The translations under genes were made by a program, and so were the position numbers. Shown here in pieces: positions 37,009 to 45,121 of a stretch of 64,000 bases of DNA (position 1 is its first letter; each line of letters starts with the position of its first letter). This DNA comes from Glaciimonas immobilis (GTDB taxonomy: Bacteria > Pseudomonadota > Gammaproteobacteria > Burkholderiales > Burkholderiaceae_D), in the NCBI RefSeq assembly GCF_011947285.1, contig NZ_JAAOZT010000010.1, positions 1-64,000 on the forward strand. The letters are read 5' to 3'. Below the pieces are notes generated by a model. It had not been told where the DNA came from and did not search any database. It saw nothing but the letters and a program-made list of their open reading frames with translations.

Positions 37009-37034
37009 GGCGGGTGCCTGCGTGGCAACCCGCC
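37009..37034 (+). terminator. GC-rich hairpin after the RDD gene
   Basis: GGCGGGTGCC pairs with GGCAACCCGCC (one bulged A) over a 5-nt loop, 23 bp past the RDD stop. No T-run follows. A second small inverted repeat, GAGTCTG-TTGAT-CAGACTC, lies at 37066-37084. They may act together as a weak terminator. Confidence 0.45.
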
Positions 37035-37149
37035 CGAATAAACCGTACAAAAGCTTCCCGACGGAGAGTCTGTTGATCAGACTCGGTATCGCCTCTTAGT
37101 GGCGTAAGTACTTACCATTTCCAATGCTGCGCCATTGCTTCGAGCTTGC

Positions 37150-37503
37150 TTAATCGTCATCATCATGTTCATCCTTCCAACCCTTGTGGTGGCCACGGTG
37201 GTAATCACGACGATCTTCGCGAAAACGGTTTTCTTGCCATTGACGTCCACGCCATTCCGGTTCTTGTTGTTGCTCTATATACACTGGGCGAGGTTGCAGG
37301 TAGACAGGGCGCGGCTGGACGTATATAGGGCGCGGCGCAATATAGACCGGCTCGGGCTGAACATAAACAGGTTCGGGGGCCACGAAAATACCCGGCAAAC
37401 CGATATTCACACCCACATCCACGTGCGCCATCGCAGGGCTTGCTGCCATCAATAAAGCGGCGCTTGCAAGAAGGCCAGCTGCAATGCTGATAATTTTTTT
37501 CAT
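37150..37503 (-). CDS. Exported PXPV-repeat protein
   Basis: 117 residues with a signal peptide ending A-M-A (about 25). The mature part has a run of near-identical repeats in which P-x-P-V-Y-(V/I/L) recurs five or six times (about 40-80: Y-V-Q-P-E-P, Y-I-A-P-R-P, Y-V-Q-P-R-P, Y-L-Q-P-R-P), then an acidic and histidine-rich tail (H-K-G-W-K-D-E-H-D-D-D-D). This is the small PXPV-repeat family common in betaproteobacteria. Its role is unknown; a periplasmic or cell-wall-associated location is likely. The Asp/His tail could bind metal. Confidence 0.87.
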   Translation of the reverse strand: MKKIISIAAGLLASAALLMAASPAMAHVDVGVNIGLPGIFVAPEPVYVQPEPVYIAPRPIYVQPRPVYLQPRPVYIEQQQEPEWRGRQWQENRFREDRRDYHRGHHKGWKDEHDDDD

Positions 37504-37797
37504 GTTTTTTCCTTCGGTTTGATGCTTTTTAGCACCTTTCAGGGCAATTTTTGCACTGAATAAATATTTATTACGGTCGGACTAGCCGTCAATAAAACGA
37601 CTGACTTCACTTATTCGGGCAACGCCATATAAGCAGAAAGATAATCGGAAATACGCGGGAATATAACAAGACGGGTCGCGCCAATAACGCTGTTGGGTGC
37701 CGCAATTGTCGATTAGTCGACGCATCGACCAATTTTATCATTGCTTAGCGGACAATATGTAGGCCGCGCCCGTCTATTTTGCTGACAACTTACTTGA

Positions 37798-38109
37798 TTA
37801 CTTCCCTAACGAAACACCTGCTTTTGCATCGACGTCTGCATCACCGGCATTTGCTTTGGCTTTCGAGTTGACCGATGCGTGATGCGACTTCATTTTGTTG
37901 ACGGCTGTTGAGGCATCGCTTTTGGTGTCCTCTACGCCAGCCTTTGCTTTTGTGTCTGCAGCGACGACGGCATTCGGTACCTTGATATCCGGACTAGCAG
38001 ATATCGAAGTCGATGTCGTGGCACCGATTGTTGACGCTGGCAACGCAGCTTGTGCAAAGGCAGTAGTAACAAACAAACCAGCGATTAAAGCAGCATGTAA
38101 TTTTTTCAT
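37798..38109 (-). CDS. Small exported hypothetical protein
   Basis: 103 residues with an N-terminal signal peptide (M-K-K-L-H-A-A-L-I-A-G-L-F-V-T-T-A-F-A-Q-A). The mature part is low in complexity, rich in Ala, Lys, Asp and Ser (A-D-T-K-A-K-A-G-V-E-D-T-K-S-D-A-S-T), with no cysteine or aromatic core. It is predicted disordered, or a helical Ala/Lys/Asp repeat like other small periplasmic stress proteins. No family is recognised. It is separated from the PXPV gene by about 290 bp in which nothing was found. Confidence 0.75.
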   Translation of the reverse strand: MKKLHAALIAGLFVTTAFAQAALPASTIGATTSTSISASPDIKVPNAVVAADTKAKAGVEDTKSDASTAVNKMKSHHASVNSKAKANAGDADVDAKAGVSLGK

Positions 38110-38426
38110 TTGTATCCCGTCGAGTGTTTAAATGCCTCAAGTGATTCTTGAGGAGTTAGGATATTAACGACGGCAGCAATGATAGCGTTGACGTTCATTA
38201 CAACCCGTTACAATGTATCGGTCAGGCGCGGAATGATTTTATATCGCCGGTTTATTCGATTCACAATAAACACTGCTATTTGGCCCCCATTACACAAAGC
38301 GAACATTTATCATCTACGTAGTTGTTCCCAGAACATTCAAGAATATGTCAGGCCCAGACCGGAGTAGCCGAGTTCGGCCTAACGCCTAAAGACGCATTTG
38401 CGTCAACCACGCCAGGAGAGCAATCT
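38110..38426. other. Divergent intergenic region upstream of the dehydrogenase
   Basis: About 315 bp between the small exported protein gene and the tartrate/D-malate dehydrogenase. It should contain both promoters. The open frame of the dehydrogenase extends 35 codons into it without family similarity. No TGGTAT/ATACCA box like those of the apionate locus was found here. Confidence 0.5.
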
Positions 38427-39524
38427 ATGAACACCACATACAAAATCGCCGTTCTTGCAGGCGATGGCATCGGTAAAGAAGTCATGCCGGAAGGCTTACG
38501 CGTTGTTACGGCTGCCGCAAAGCGGTTTGGCATTACGCTGGAATTCACCGAATTTGGGTGGGCCAGTTGCGATTATTATGCGCAAACCGGCAACATGATG
38601 CCTACCGACTGGAAGGCGCAATTATCGGGCATGGACGCCATTTACTTCGGTGCGGTGGGCTGGCCCGACATCGTCCCCGATCATATTTCACTATGGGGTT
38701 CGTTGTTAAAGTTTCGACGCGAATTTGACCAATATATTAACTTGCGCCCGGCGCAGACATTTGAAGGCGTTCGCAGTCCGCTGGCCGATCGTGGTGCCGG
38801 TCCCATCGACATGATGATCGTGCGTGAGAACACTGAAGGCGAATACTCATCGGTCGGCGGTATCATGTATGAGGGCACGCCTAACGAAATCGTGATGCAG
38901 CAGTCAATATTTTCTCGTCGCGGTAGTGATCGTGTACTGAAATTTGCGTTCGAACTGGCAAAAACCCGTGCGCGCAAACACGTCACGGTCGCCACCAAAA
39001 GCAACGGTATCTCAATCTCCATGCCTTGGTGGGACGCGCGCGCTGCCGAGATGGCCGGTCAGTATCCGGAGATCACCTGGGACAAGCAGCACATCGATAT
39101 TCTTTGCGCCCGTTTTGTATTGCAGCCACAACGATTTGACGTGGTAGTAGCGTCGAATTTGTTCGGCGACATTCTGTCCGACCTCGGCCCGGCATGTACT
39201 GGCACAATCGGCCTGGCACCCTCCGCAAACATGAATCCGGAGCGCGATTTTCCTTCGCTGTTTGAGCCAGTGCACGGCTCGGCACCGGATATCTACGGCA
39301 AGAACATCGCCAATCCGATCGCCATGATCTGGTCTGGTGCGATGATGCTCGATTTCCTCGGTGGTAACGACAGTGACGGACAATGCCGGTTAGCCCACGA
39401 CGCCATCGTGGCTGCGATCAAATCCACGCTGGCGACCGGGCCGCATACCGCCGATATGGGCGGCAATGCATCCACGACTGAGATTGGCGTAGCTATCGCA
39501 GCGCTGGTCACCGACGCCGCGTAA
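38427..39524 (+). CDS. Tartrate / D-malate dehydrogenase (decarboxylating)
   Basis: 365 residues from the ATG at 38427, preceded by CCAGGAGAG at good spacing. It belongs to the NAD-dependent isopropylmalate/isocitrate dehydrogenase fold; the 365-residue length and Y-K-I-A-V-L-A-G-D-G-I-G-K-E-V start fit the TtuC/DmlA branch rather than LeuB. Metal-binding aspartates lie in S-N-L-F-G-D-I-L-S-D-L-G-P (about 250-262) and the NAD loop is H-G-S-A-P-D-I-Y-G-K-N-I-A-N-P (about 290). Substrates of the branch are meso- or L-tartrate and D-malate, giving glycerate or pyruvate. It precedes the OprB porin on the same strand and faces the apionate operon. Confidence 0.9.
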   Translation: MNTTYKIAVLAGDGIGKEVMPEGLRVVTAAAKRFGITLEFTEFGWASCDYYAQTGNMMPTDWKAQLSGMDAIYFGAVGWPDIVPDHISLWGSLLKFRREFDQYINLRPAQTFEGVRSPLADRGAGPIDMMIVRENTEGEYSSVGGIMYEGTPNEIVMQQSIFSRRGSDRVLKFAFELAKTRARKHVTVATKSNGISISMPWWDARAAEMAGQYPEITWDKQHIDILCARFVLQPQRFDVVVASNLFGDILSDLGPACTGTIGLAPSANMNPERDFPSLFEPVHGSAPDIYGKNIANPIAMIWSGAMMLDFLGGNDSDGQCRLAHDAIVAAIKSTLATGPHTADMGGNASTTEIGVAIAALVTDAA

Positions 39525-39957
39525 TCCAGGCCCCGCCTCGCTTGACCAGAATGTCGGTTTGGGTATGGCGGCGGCGGGCCGCTCCCAGCTAATCCTTAGC
39601 TAGCGATGACATGACGCGTACGCGGCGGCTAAGGCGCTAAGTGCCCGCTCGGTGCGACTGCGCCAGAACCTTGCATCATATTGCGACGTTCTCCTGATGT
39701 TCATCTTAAGTTGCACCGGGCTTCCCCCTAAAAATACTAACGCTTCGCCGCCGTACATCTTTGTCGGTATCGAATCACCGAATGCGCTTGCCCGGCTTGC
39801 CTATGCAAGCGACAGGGACATTTGTAGCATGAAGATGCTACGCCATTATGTCGTTGTCGTGACGCAACAATATCCGCACATGCGTGGTTTTGAGCCGCCT
39901 GCTTCCTTGACTAAAAAAATAGCGAGCAATAAACTCGCCCTGTTTCCTGGAGGCCCC
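39525..39957. other. Intergenic region before the OprB porin
   Basis: About 430 bp between the dehydrogenase stop and the porin start. The porin reading frame is open through most of it, but the ribosome site (CTGGAGGCC) and signal peptide place the start at 39958. No hairpin with a T-run or known motif was seen. Confidence 0.5.
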
Positions 39958-41313
39958 ATGTTTATAAATAAAAAGAATGTCATCGGCTTCATGCTGGCGC
40001 AGCTAATTGCTATTCCATTGCTGACAAAGGCACAGGAGGAGCCAGTCGTAGTTGCGCAGGAATCCGAAAAAATCATTCCCGCCGAGACGTGGAACGCAAA
40101 ATTTCAATCGACCTACATCTGGCAACGCAAGCCTTCGTTCGATGCCCCCTATAGTGGCGCGAATAGCCTTTTGCCGCAGCGTGAAAAAGCCTATTCCTTG
40201 ACCGCCACTGCGTATTTTGGGGTGCGGCTTTGGGGCGGTGCGGAGTTGTATTTCAATCCAGAAATGGTCCAGGCCGTGCCGCTATCCGGCTTGCACGGCT
40301 TAGGTGGCATGACCAATAGCGAGCAGCAAAAAACTAGCGGTCCCAACCCAAAATTCTACCGTGCGCGCTTGTTTTTGCGTCAGACATTCGATTTCGGTGG
40401 TGGCGCAGATCCGGTGGAATCCGGCCAGAATCAACTGGCGGGTATGGTCGATAAACGGCGGCTGGTATTCACACTTGGTAACGTGAGCGTGACAGACATT
40501 TTTGATAACAACGCCTATGCGCATGACGCCCGGACGCAGTTTGTGAATTGGTCGTTTTTAACTTACGGTGCCTATGATTATGCTGGCGACGCGCGCGGTT
40601 ATACGTGGGGCGGGGCGGTCGAATATTATTACGATGAGTGGGCGTTCCGCTATGGTCGATTTATGGTGCCGATCATGTCGAACGGTCAGCCTTTGGAAAC
40701 CCGCTTAGCAAATTTCTATGGCGATCAAGTGGAGCTGGAACGTGGCTACACGCTAGCGAATCAATCCGGAAAAATACGTTTTCTGGTATTCCGCAACAAA
40801 GAAAACATGGGAAGTTTTAGCGATGCGAACGCCGCAGCGAACGGTGGTATTCCCTCGGTCGCTGCCGTGCGCAAAGATAGTTTCAAGGTCGGTTACGGTG
40901 TAAGTCTGGAGCACGCTCTGCGCTCTGATATCGGACTATTTGCCCGGGCCAGTCGCAACGATGGCAAGACCGAAACCTATTCTTTTACCGAGATCGAACG
41001 TTCGGTGACCGCTGGCGTAGCAATCAAAGGCGAGCAATGGGGACGCTCCAAAGATACTGTCGGTCTGGCCGTGGCGCAGAACGGACTAAGCAAAGCGCAC
41101 CGCGATTATTTGTCTTCAGGCGGCCTTGGCGCTTTTATTGGCGACGGGCAACTGAATTACAAACCCGAAAAAATTGTCGAGATGTACTACAACATCCATC
41201 TCATCCAAGACACTTATTTGATGTTCGATTATCAACGTATTGCTAACCCGGCGTATAACGCTGATCGCGGTCCAGTCAACGTGGCAACGGTACGGTTGCA
41301 CGCTGAGTTTTAA
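39958..41313 (+). CDS. OprB-family carbohydrate-selective porin
   Basis: 451 residues from the ATG at 39958 (M-F-I-N-K-K-N-V), behind TGGAGG. The signal peptide ends T-K-A-Q (about 25). The mature sequence has the OprB pattern: W-N-A-K-F-Q-S-T-Y-I-W-Q then G-G-A-E-L-Y-F-N-P-E, F-T-L-G-N-V-S-V-T-D-I-F-D-N-N and W-S-F-L-T-Y-G-A-Y-D-Y. The barrel strands end in R-L-H-A-E-F with the terminal Phe. It would let sugars or sugar acids across the outer membrane. Convergent with the GntR gene of the apionate operon, it may supply that pathway, but this is from position only. Confidence 0.87.
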   Translation: MFINKKNVIGFMLAQLIAIPLLTKAQEEPVVVAQESEKIIPAETWNAKFQSTYIWQRKPSFDAPYSGANSLLPQREKAYSLTATAYFGVRLWGGAELYFNPEMVQAVPLSGLHGLGGMTNSEQQKTSGPNPKFYRARLFLRQTFDFGGGADPVESGQNQLAGMVDKRRLVFTLGNVSVTDIFDNNAYAHDARTQFVNWSFLTYGAYDYAGDARGYTWGGAVEYYYDEWAFRYGRFMVPIMSNGQPLETRLANFYGDQVELERGYTLANQSGKIRFLVFRNKENMGSFSDANAAANGGIPSVAAVRKDSFKVGYGVSLEHALRSDIGLFARASRNDGKTETYSFTEIERSVTAGVAIKGEQWGRSKDTVGLAVAQNGLSKAHRDYLSSGGLGAFIGDGQLNYKPEKIVEMYYNIHLIQDTYLMFDYQRIANPAYNADRGPVNVATVRLHAEF

Positions 41314-41372
41314 ACCGCTATGGATTCATTCGGCGTCCCGGTTACTGGTTTGTCGTGTGAGTTAAGCGAACC

Positions 41373-42080
41373 TTAACTTTGCACGAAGCGTCGATAAAGT
41401 TCGTTTGCACGGTTGAGGTGGCTATGCATTGCCTCGGCAGCGGCATCGCCGTCATGTGCAGCAATTGCGTCGATGATGCGCTGGTGTTCGGATAGTGTTA
41501 GTTCTTCTGCTCCTGGCGCACGCACCATGGTTTGATAATATTCGCGTGCCCAGCCGAACATGGATTCGACGATTGCAGGGAAGATAGGATTCCCGCTGAT
41601 CGCCGCAATCTCGCAGTGAAATTCCATGTCGCGATCAATGAATTCCTCCAGATTGACCATCGAGGCGCGATGCTGAACTATTTTAAGTCGAAGTCGTGCA
41701 ACCTGTTCATCGGTCGCCCGCTCGGCGGCCAATCTGGCGGTGCCGGTCTCCAGAAAGATGCGTGCTTCTTTGAGATGTTGCAGCATGTCCGGTTGTGTAC
41801 GCAATAAATGCATCGCGCCACCAGCAATCTGCCCGATCAATTGTTCGGCCGTCGGCACCACTACTCTGGCCCGCTCACCGTGGGCGATTTCGACGATACC
41901 CGAGCGCTCCATTGCTTGCAGCGCCTCCCGCACGGCTGGTCGTCCCACGCCGTACAGTTCCATCAATTCGCGCTCCGAAGGTAAATGCGCCCCTAGCGGA
42001 ATAGACCCGGAACGAATCCGTTCCATCAGACGATCCAGGACTTCGTGATAGAGCTTGCGGCGAGGAATGATTTCGGTCAT
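41373..42080 (-). CDS. GntR/FadR-family (FCD) regulator of the apionate operon
   Basis: 235 residues. The N-terminal winged helix (L-Y-H-E-V-L-D-R-L-M-E-R-I, L-P-S-E-R-E-L-M-E-L-Y-G-V-G-R-P-A-V-R-E-A-L) is followed by an FCD domain (about 90-230) with the D-x-x-F-H metal motif D-M-E-F-H and a later H-x3-H-type histidine. The family represses catabolic genes until a sugar acid is bound. It is downstream of and probably co-transcribed with oiaK (157 bp gap). Its own promoter region contains a doubled GGTAT box matched before the MFS gene, suggesting self-regulation and control of the operon. Confidence 0.88.
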   Translation of the reverse strand: MTEIIPRRKLYHEVLDRLMERIRSGSIPLGAHLPSERELMELYGVGRPAVREALQAMERSGIVEIAHGERARVVVPTAEQLIGQIAGGAMHLLRTQPDMLQHLKEARIFLETGTARLAAERATDEQVARLRLKIVQHRASMVNLEEFIDRDMEFHCEIAAISGNPIFPAIVESMFGWAREYYQTMVRAPGAEELTLSEHQRIIDAIAAHDGDAAAEAMHSHLNRANELYRRFVQS

Positions 42081-42135
42081 GGAGGGCGTGAAGGCGACGT
42101 AAAGAAAAAGAGGACAAGCAAAGTGAGGTGCTGAC

Positions 42136-42148
42136 TATACCATACCAG
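42136..42148 (-). promoter_or_regulatory. Candidate GntR operator before the regulator gene
   Basis: On the minus strand this reads CTGGTATGGTATA, two overlapping TGGTAT boxes, 56 bp upstream of the regulator start. The same TGGTAT box occurs as an inverted pair at 47490-47508 before the MFS gene. FadR-type GntR proteins often bind TGGTAT/ATACCA half-sites. Confidence 0.5.
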
Positions 42149-42236
42149 TCTGGCGCTCCTACGATGACGTAGTCTTATGCTGGTTACGGTTTATGCAAAT
42201 ATGCGCACTACATCAGTCTTAGGATTCACTTTATTC

Positions 42237-43631
42237 TTAGGTATTTATCGGCCTTCCCGCCACCACCTCCCCAAAGAACCCGTCACCGCCGATTTGCCCA
42301 CCCTTCAGCACAATCTGTAATCCGTCCCGGCGTGGATTATCCGACCAGACGCGGCATAACGGCGCGCCCGGTGCCAAACCAGCGATCACACTGAGCGCGC
42401 TGATGTCGAGTGCGCTGGCGACTTCGCCCGAACTGTCGCCACCTGCTACGACGATGCGTTGCAAATCTGCCTGATCGAGCAAACGCCGCATGACCTCGGC
42501 CAGCGCGGTGCCTACCGAGCGCGCAGCGTCAGCGCGACTTAGCTTGGCTGTGGCTGCCATTGCGTCAAAACCCAGTACGCTGGCATCGTTAGGTCCTTCG
42601 GCGCTATAGACGACAGCGCTGATACCGCGTTGTATTGCGGCGCTGGCGCTGTCTACTACGCGATTGATTTCCGCATCGCGCATGCTCGGATTAAGAGCGC
42701 GATCCAGCACCAGCCGTTCGGTATGAAACCCGTTTTCACGGGCCCAGCGAATTTGTCCCGCCGTAACGGGGGAGCAACTGCCGCTCACCACCGCTATCGC
42801 CGCTACGCTTTCTGCCGTGGGCAAACCGGCCTGTTGCGGCAGCAATCCCAGCGCACGCCAATACGCGGCAAGTGCGTACTGCAAACCGGAGGATGAAGCG
42901 CTGAAAACACCTTCGCCGCGTTGCTCCCACAGCAGGCGTCCTGCGGCGAGCAAGGTTGCGTCATCCAGGACGTCAATCAGCACGACAGGTGTGTCGGCAC
43001 CCGCACGCGTACTTAATACTGCATCAGCGGTTTCACTGCCTTGCTGCAATACCACCATATCGATCAATGCGATACGGCGTGCGGTTTGCTGGCCCAAGTG
43101 CAGGCGCAAATCGGCTTCGCCCATCGGCGTGACAGGGTGATGCGCCATTGTGGGATGGCGGTCCAGCCGATGGCCGACGCCATCTACGGCAGCAAACAAA
43201 TTGCCGAAAACCTGATAGCGTTTTAAACGCGGTGCGCCGACAATCATGGGAGACCAAAGACCGGGCATATGCCGTACGCCGAGATCGATCGCACAACCGA
43301 TTGATCCGGTTTCGGCCGAAGAATCGAAGGTTGAGCATACTTTGTATTGCAGAATCGGTGCGCCCAACGCCGCCAGACGCGCAAAAAGGGCCGGTAAATG
43401 CTCCTTCATCCATGCCGGACTGCGACCGCGGGAAGAACCGGCCAATCCGATGCAACGCACGTCTGGAAACCGCGCCAGCATCGCTGCGGTAGGCGGTGTC
43501 AGAAACAGCACGGTCGGTACGCCAGCGGCGGTCATCGCCTCCATCGCATCGGTTGATCCGGTGAAATCATCGCCGTAGTAGGCCAGTAGCAAGCCATCGG
43601 GCCATGCGGTGGAGGGTGCAGAAATCGTCAT
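42237..43631 (-). CDS. oiaK: DUF1537 four-carbon acid-sugar kinase, likely 3-oxo-isoapionate kinase
   Basis: 464 residues of the four-carbon acid-sugar kinase family (N- and C-terminal DUF1537/SBD-NBD domains). The N-terminal Y-Y-G-D-D-F-T-G-S-T-D-A-M-E (about 18-31) is the substrate-binding signature. The C-terminal nucleotide domain has V-V-A-G-G-D-S-S-G-E-V-A-S-A-L (about 393-407) and G-L-A-P-G-A-P-L. Members phosphorylate C4-C5 sugar acids with ATP. Sitting in a 4-bp overlap with a RuBisCO-like gene and near an apnO-like gene, it matches the kinase that makes 3-oxo-isoapionate 4-phosphate. The substrate is inferred from that neighbourhood. Confidence 0.85.
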   Translation of the reverse strand: MTISAPSTAWPDGLLLAYYGDDFTGSTDAMEAMTAAGVPTVLFLTPPTAAMLARFPDVRCIGLAGSSRGRSPAWMKEHLPALFARLAALGAPILQYKVCSTFDSSAETGSIGCAIDLGVRHMPGLWSPMIVGAPRLKRYQVFGNLFAAVDGVGHRLDRHPTMAHHPVTPMGEADLRLHLGQQTARRIALIDMVVLQQGSETADAVLSTRAGADTPVVLIDVLDDATLLAAGRLLWEQRGEGVFSASSSGLQYALAAYWRALGLLPQQAGLPTAESVAAIAVVSGSCSPVTAGQIRWARENGFHTERLVLDRALNPSMRDAEINRVVDSASAAIQRGISAVVYSAEGPNDASVLGFDAMAATAKLSRADAARSVGTALAEVMRRLLDQADLQRIVVAGGDSSGEVASALDISALSVIAGLAPGAPLCRVWSDNPRRDGLQIVLKGGQIGGDGFFGEVVAGRPINT

Positions 43632-44872
43632 TGCCAGAATCCCAGTGCCTCGCGCAAGGCCGGACTACGTTCCGCCTGTTGTGTCAGTGGGACGCCTGCG
43701 ATTGCAGCAACCCACGCTTCGCGCAGCGCAGCAACGCCTGCCGCGACACCGCTTGGATGACCAAAAATCCCGCCGCCTGCGGTATGGATCAGATCGGCAC
43801 AACCAAGTGCCGCATAGGTATCGGCAGCTTGCAAGCCGGTTTGGCCGGAACTGAATACCGGCATCGCGATCATTGGTGCGCTGGCCATAACGGGCGTTAG
43901 CACCGAGCGCGCTGCGGCGATGACGCTTTCATCCGACTCGCTGAATTTGTTGCGCAGGCCGTTGACATGCAAATGATCGGCACCGGCAAGACGCCAGATT
44001 TTTTGCCACGGCGCGAAGTCCCAGCCCAATTGCGGCGAGCGGCTCAAATAGCCCCATCCAGCCCGATGGGCGTGGATCGGCAATTGCGAATGACGGCGCA
44101 GTTCGCGCAAACCAACCAGTCCGACCGAGTTCAGACACACCATGACGCAGGTGCCGCCCTCGGCTAAGACCAAATCATGCCGCCGCCGCATCTCGTCCAG
44201 ATCGCCGGTTAGATTGAATGCGACCATGGCTTTTTTGCCAGTGCGTTCAGCATTGTCGTTGACCACGCGCATCACGGCGCGTACACGTTCGTCGAAAGGA
44301 CAATAGGTGCCGTCGGCCTGCAACTCATCATCTTTAATAAAATCAATGCCGCCGGTCACCAGCTCATGCACGTGATGCGCAGTCTCAGCGACAGACAGAC
44401 CAACGCTAGGCTTGATAATGGTGCCGATCAACGGGCCGTTTTGAACGTTGGTCAGTTTGCGGGTGCCTTCGATCCCAAACGCCGGGCCCGGATAAGCGGT
44501 ACCGAACGCGGACGGCAGTTCAAGATCAGTCAGCCGCAGGCCCGATACCTGACGTAATTCAAAAAGATTGCCAGCAATCGTGGACATCAAATTGGGTAAC
44601 GATGGCCCGATATTTTCTAACGGCCATGACAGTTCAAGCTTGCAACGACTGTAGGTGTTGGATGTCATGCCTCCGGCCAGACTTGGCGCGGCCACTACGT
44701 CCAGCACCTCAAGCTTTTCTACCCGCGCGCCCGAGCGTGCTTTTAGCGCGGGGGTTTCGGACGGCAGCGCGATAAACGTGCCGCTAGATTGTTCACCGGC
44801 GATCACCTCTGCCGCACGGGCGGGATCGTCTCCTGTTTCTAGCCAGTAACTGGCATATATCCGCTCACCCAC
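43628..44872 (-). CDS. RuBisCO-like protein, likely 3-oxo-isoapionate-4-phosphate lyase
   Basis: 414 residues of the RuBisCO large-subunit superfamily. Catalytic sites are largely retained: K154 in I-I-K-P-S-V-G, K180-D181-D182-E183 in D-F-I-K-D-D-E-L (carbamylated Lys and metal ligands), His in H-A-H-R-A-G-W-G (267-274), S-S-G at 341-343, and the phosphate loop G-G-G-I-F-G-H-P (366-373). Loop 6 reads N-G-L-R-N-K-F instead of G-K-L-E-G, so it is not a carboxylase. In D-apiose pathways RuBisCO-like proteins decarboxylate 3-oxo-isoapionate 4-phosphate, or cleave it to 3-phosphoglycerate plus glycolate. The start is ATG at 44872. The stop overlaps the kinase start. Confidence 0.9.
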   Translation of the reverse strand: MGERIYASYWLETGDDPARAAEVIAGEQSSGTFIALPSETPALKARSGARVEKLEVLDVVAAPSLAGGMTSNTYSRCKLELSWPLENIGPSLPNLMSTIAGNLFELRQVSGLRLTDLELPSAFGTAYPGPAFGIEGTRKLTNVQNGPLIGTIIKPSVGLSVAETAHHVHELVTGGIDFIKDDELQADGTYCPFDERVRAVMRVVNDNAERTGKKAMVAFNLTGDLDEMRRRHDLVLAEGGTCVMVCLNSVGLVGLRELRRHSQLPIHAHRAGWGYLSRSPQLGWDFAPWQKIWRLAGADHLHVNGLRNKFSESDESVIAAARSVLTPVMASAPMIAMPVFSSGQTGLQAADTYAALGCADLIHTAGGGIFGHPSGVAAGVAALREAWVAAIAGVPLTQQAERSPALREALGFWQ

Positions 44873-44888
44873 TTTTGTTCCTTTAATC

Positions 44889-44988
44889 GGACTCCCGCAA
44901 AGTCGCCCCCACTGCGTTGTGCTTTCCTAGTCGTACTAGCGTACTGCCTTCGTCGGCACGCCTTGCTGGGACGAGTTTGCGGAAGTCC
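44889..44988 (-). repeat. Dispersed element with terminal inverted repeats, copy 3
   Basis: 100 bp with ends GGACTCCCGCAAA (44889-44901) and TTTGCGGAAGTCC (44976-44988), an inverted pair with one mismatch. The interior is the reverse complement of copies 1 and 2. It lies in the 250-bp gap between apnO and the RuBisCO-like gene, 17 bp from the start codon of the latter, thus inside the operon leader. Confidence 0.88.
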
Positions 44989-45121
44989 TTTGTTCATTAG
45001 GCGCTGTAACCCGCTCGATTTGCGTCAGCCTGTATTTATCGCGACCATTCGTGCGATCCAATTATCGCGTGCAATCGCATGAATGGTGCACAACATTTAC
45101 TTCTTAAACTTATTTTACTGC

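Noticed and set aside
39652-39957. N-terminal extension of the OprB porin by about 100 codons
   Set aside because: A signal peptide and ribosome site at 39958 mark the real start; the extension is not family-like.
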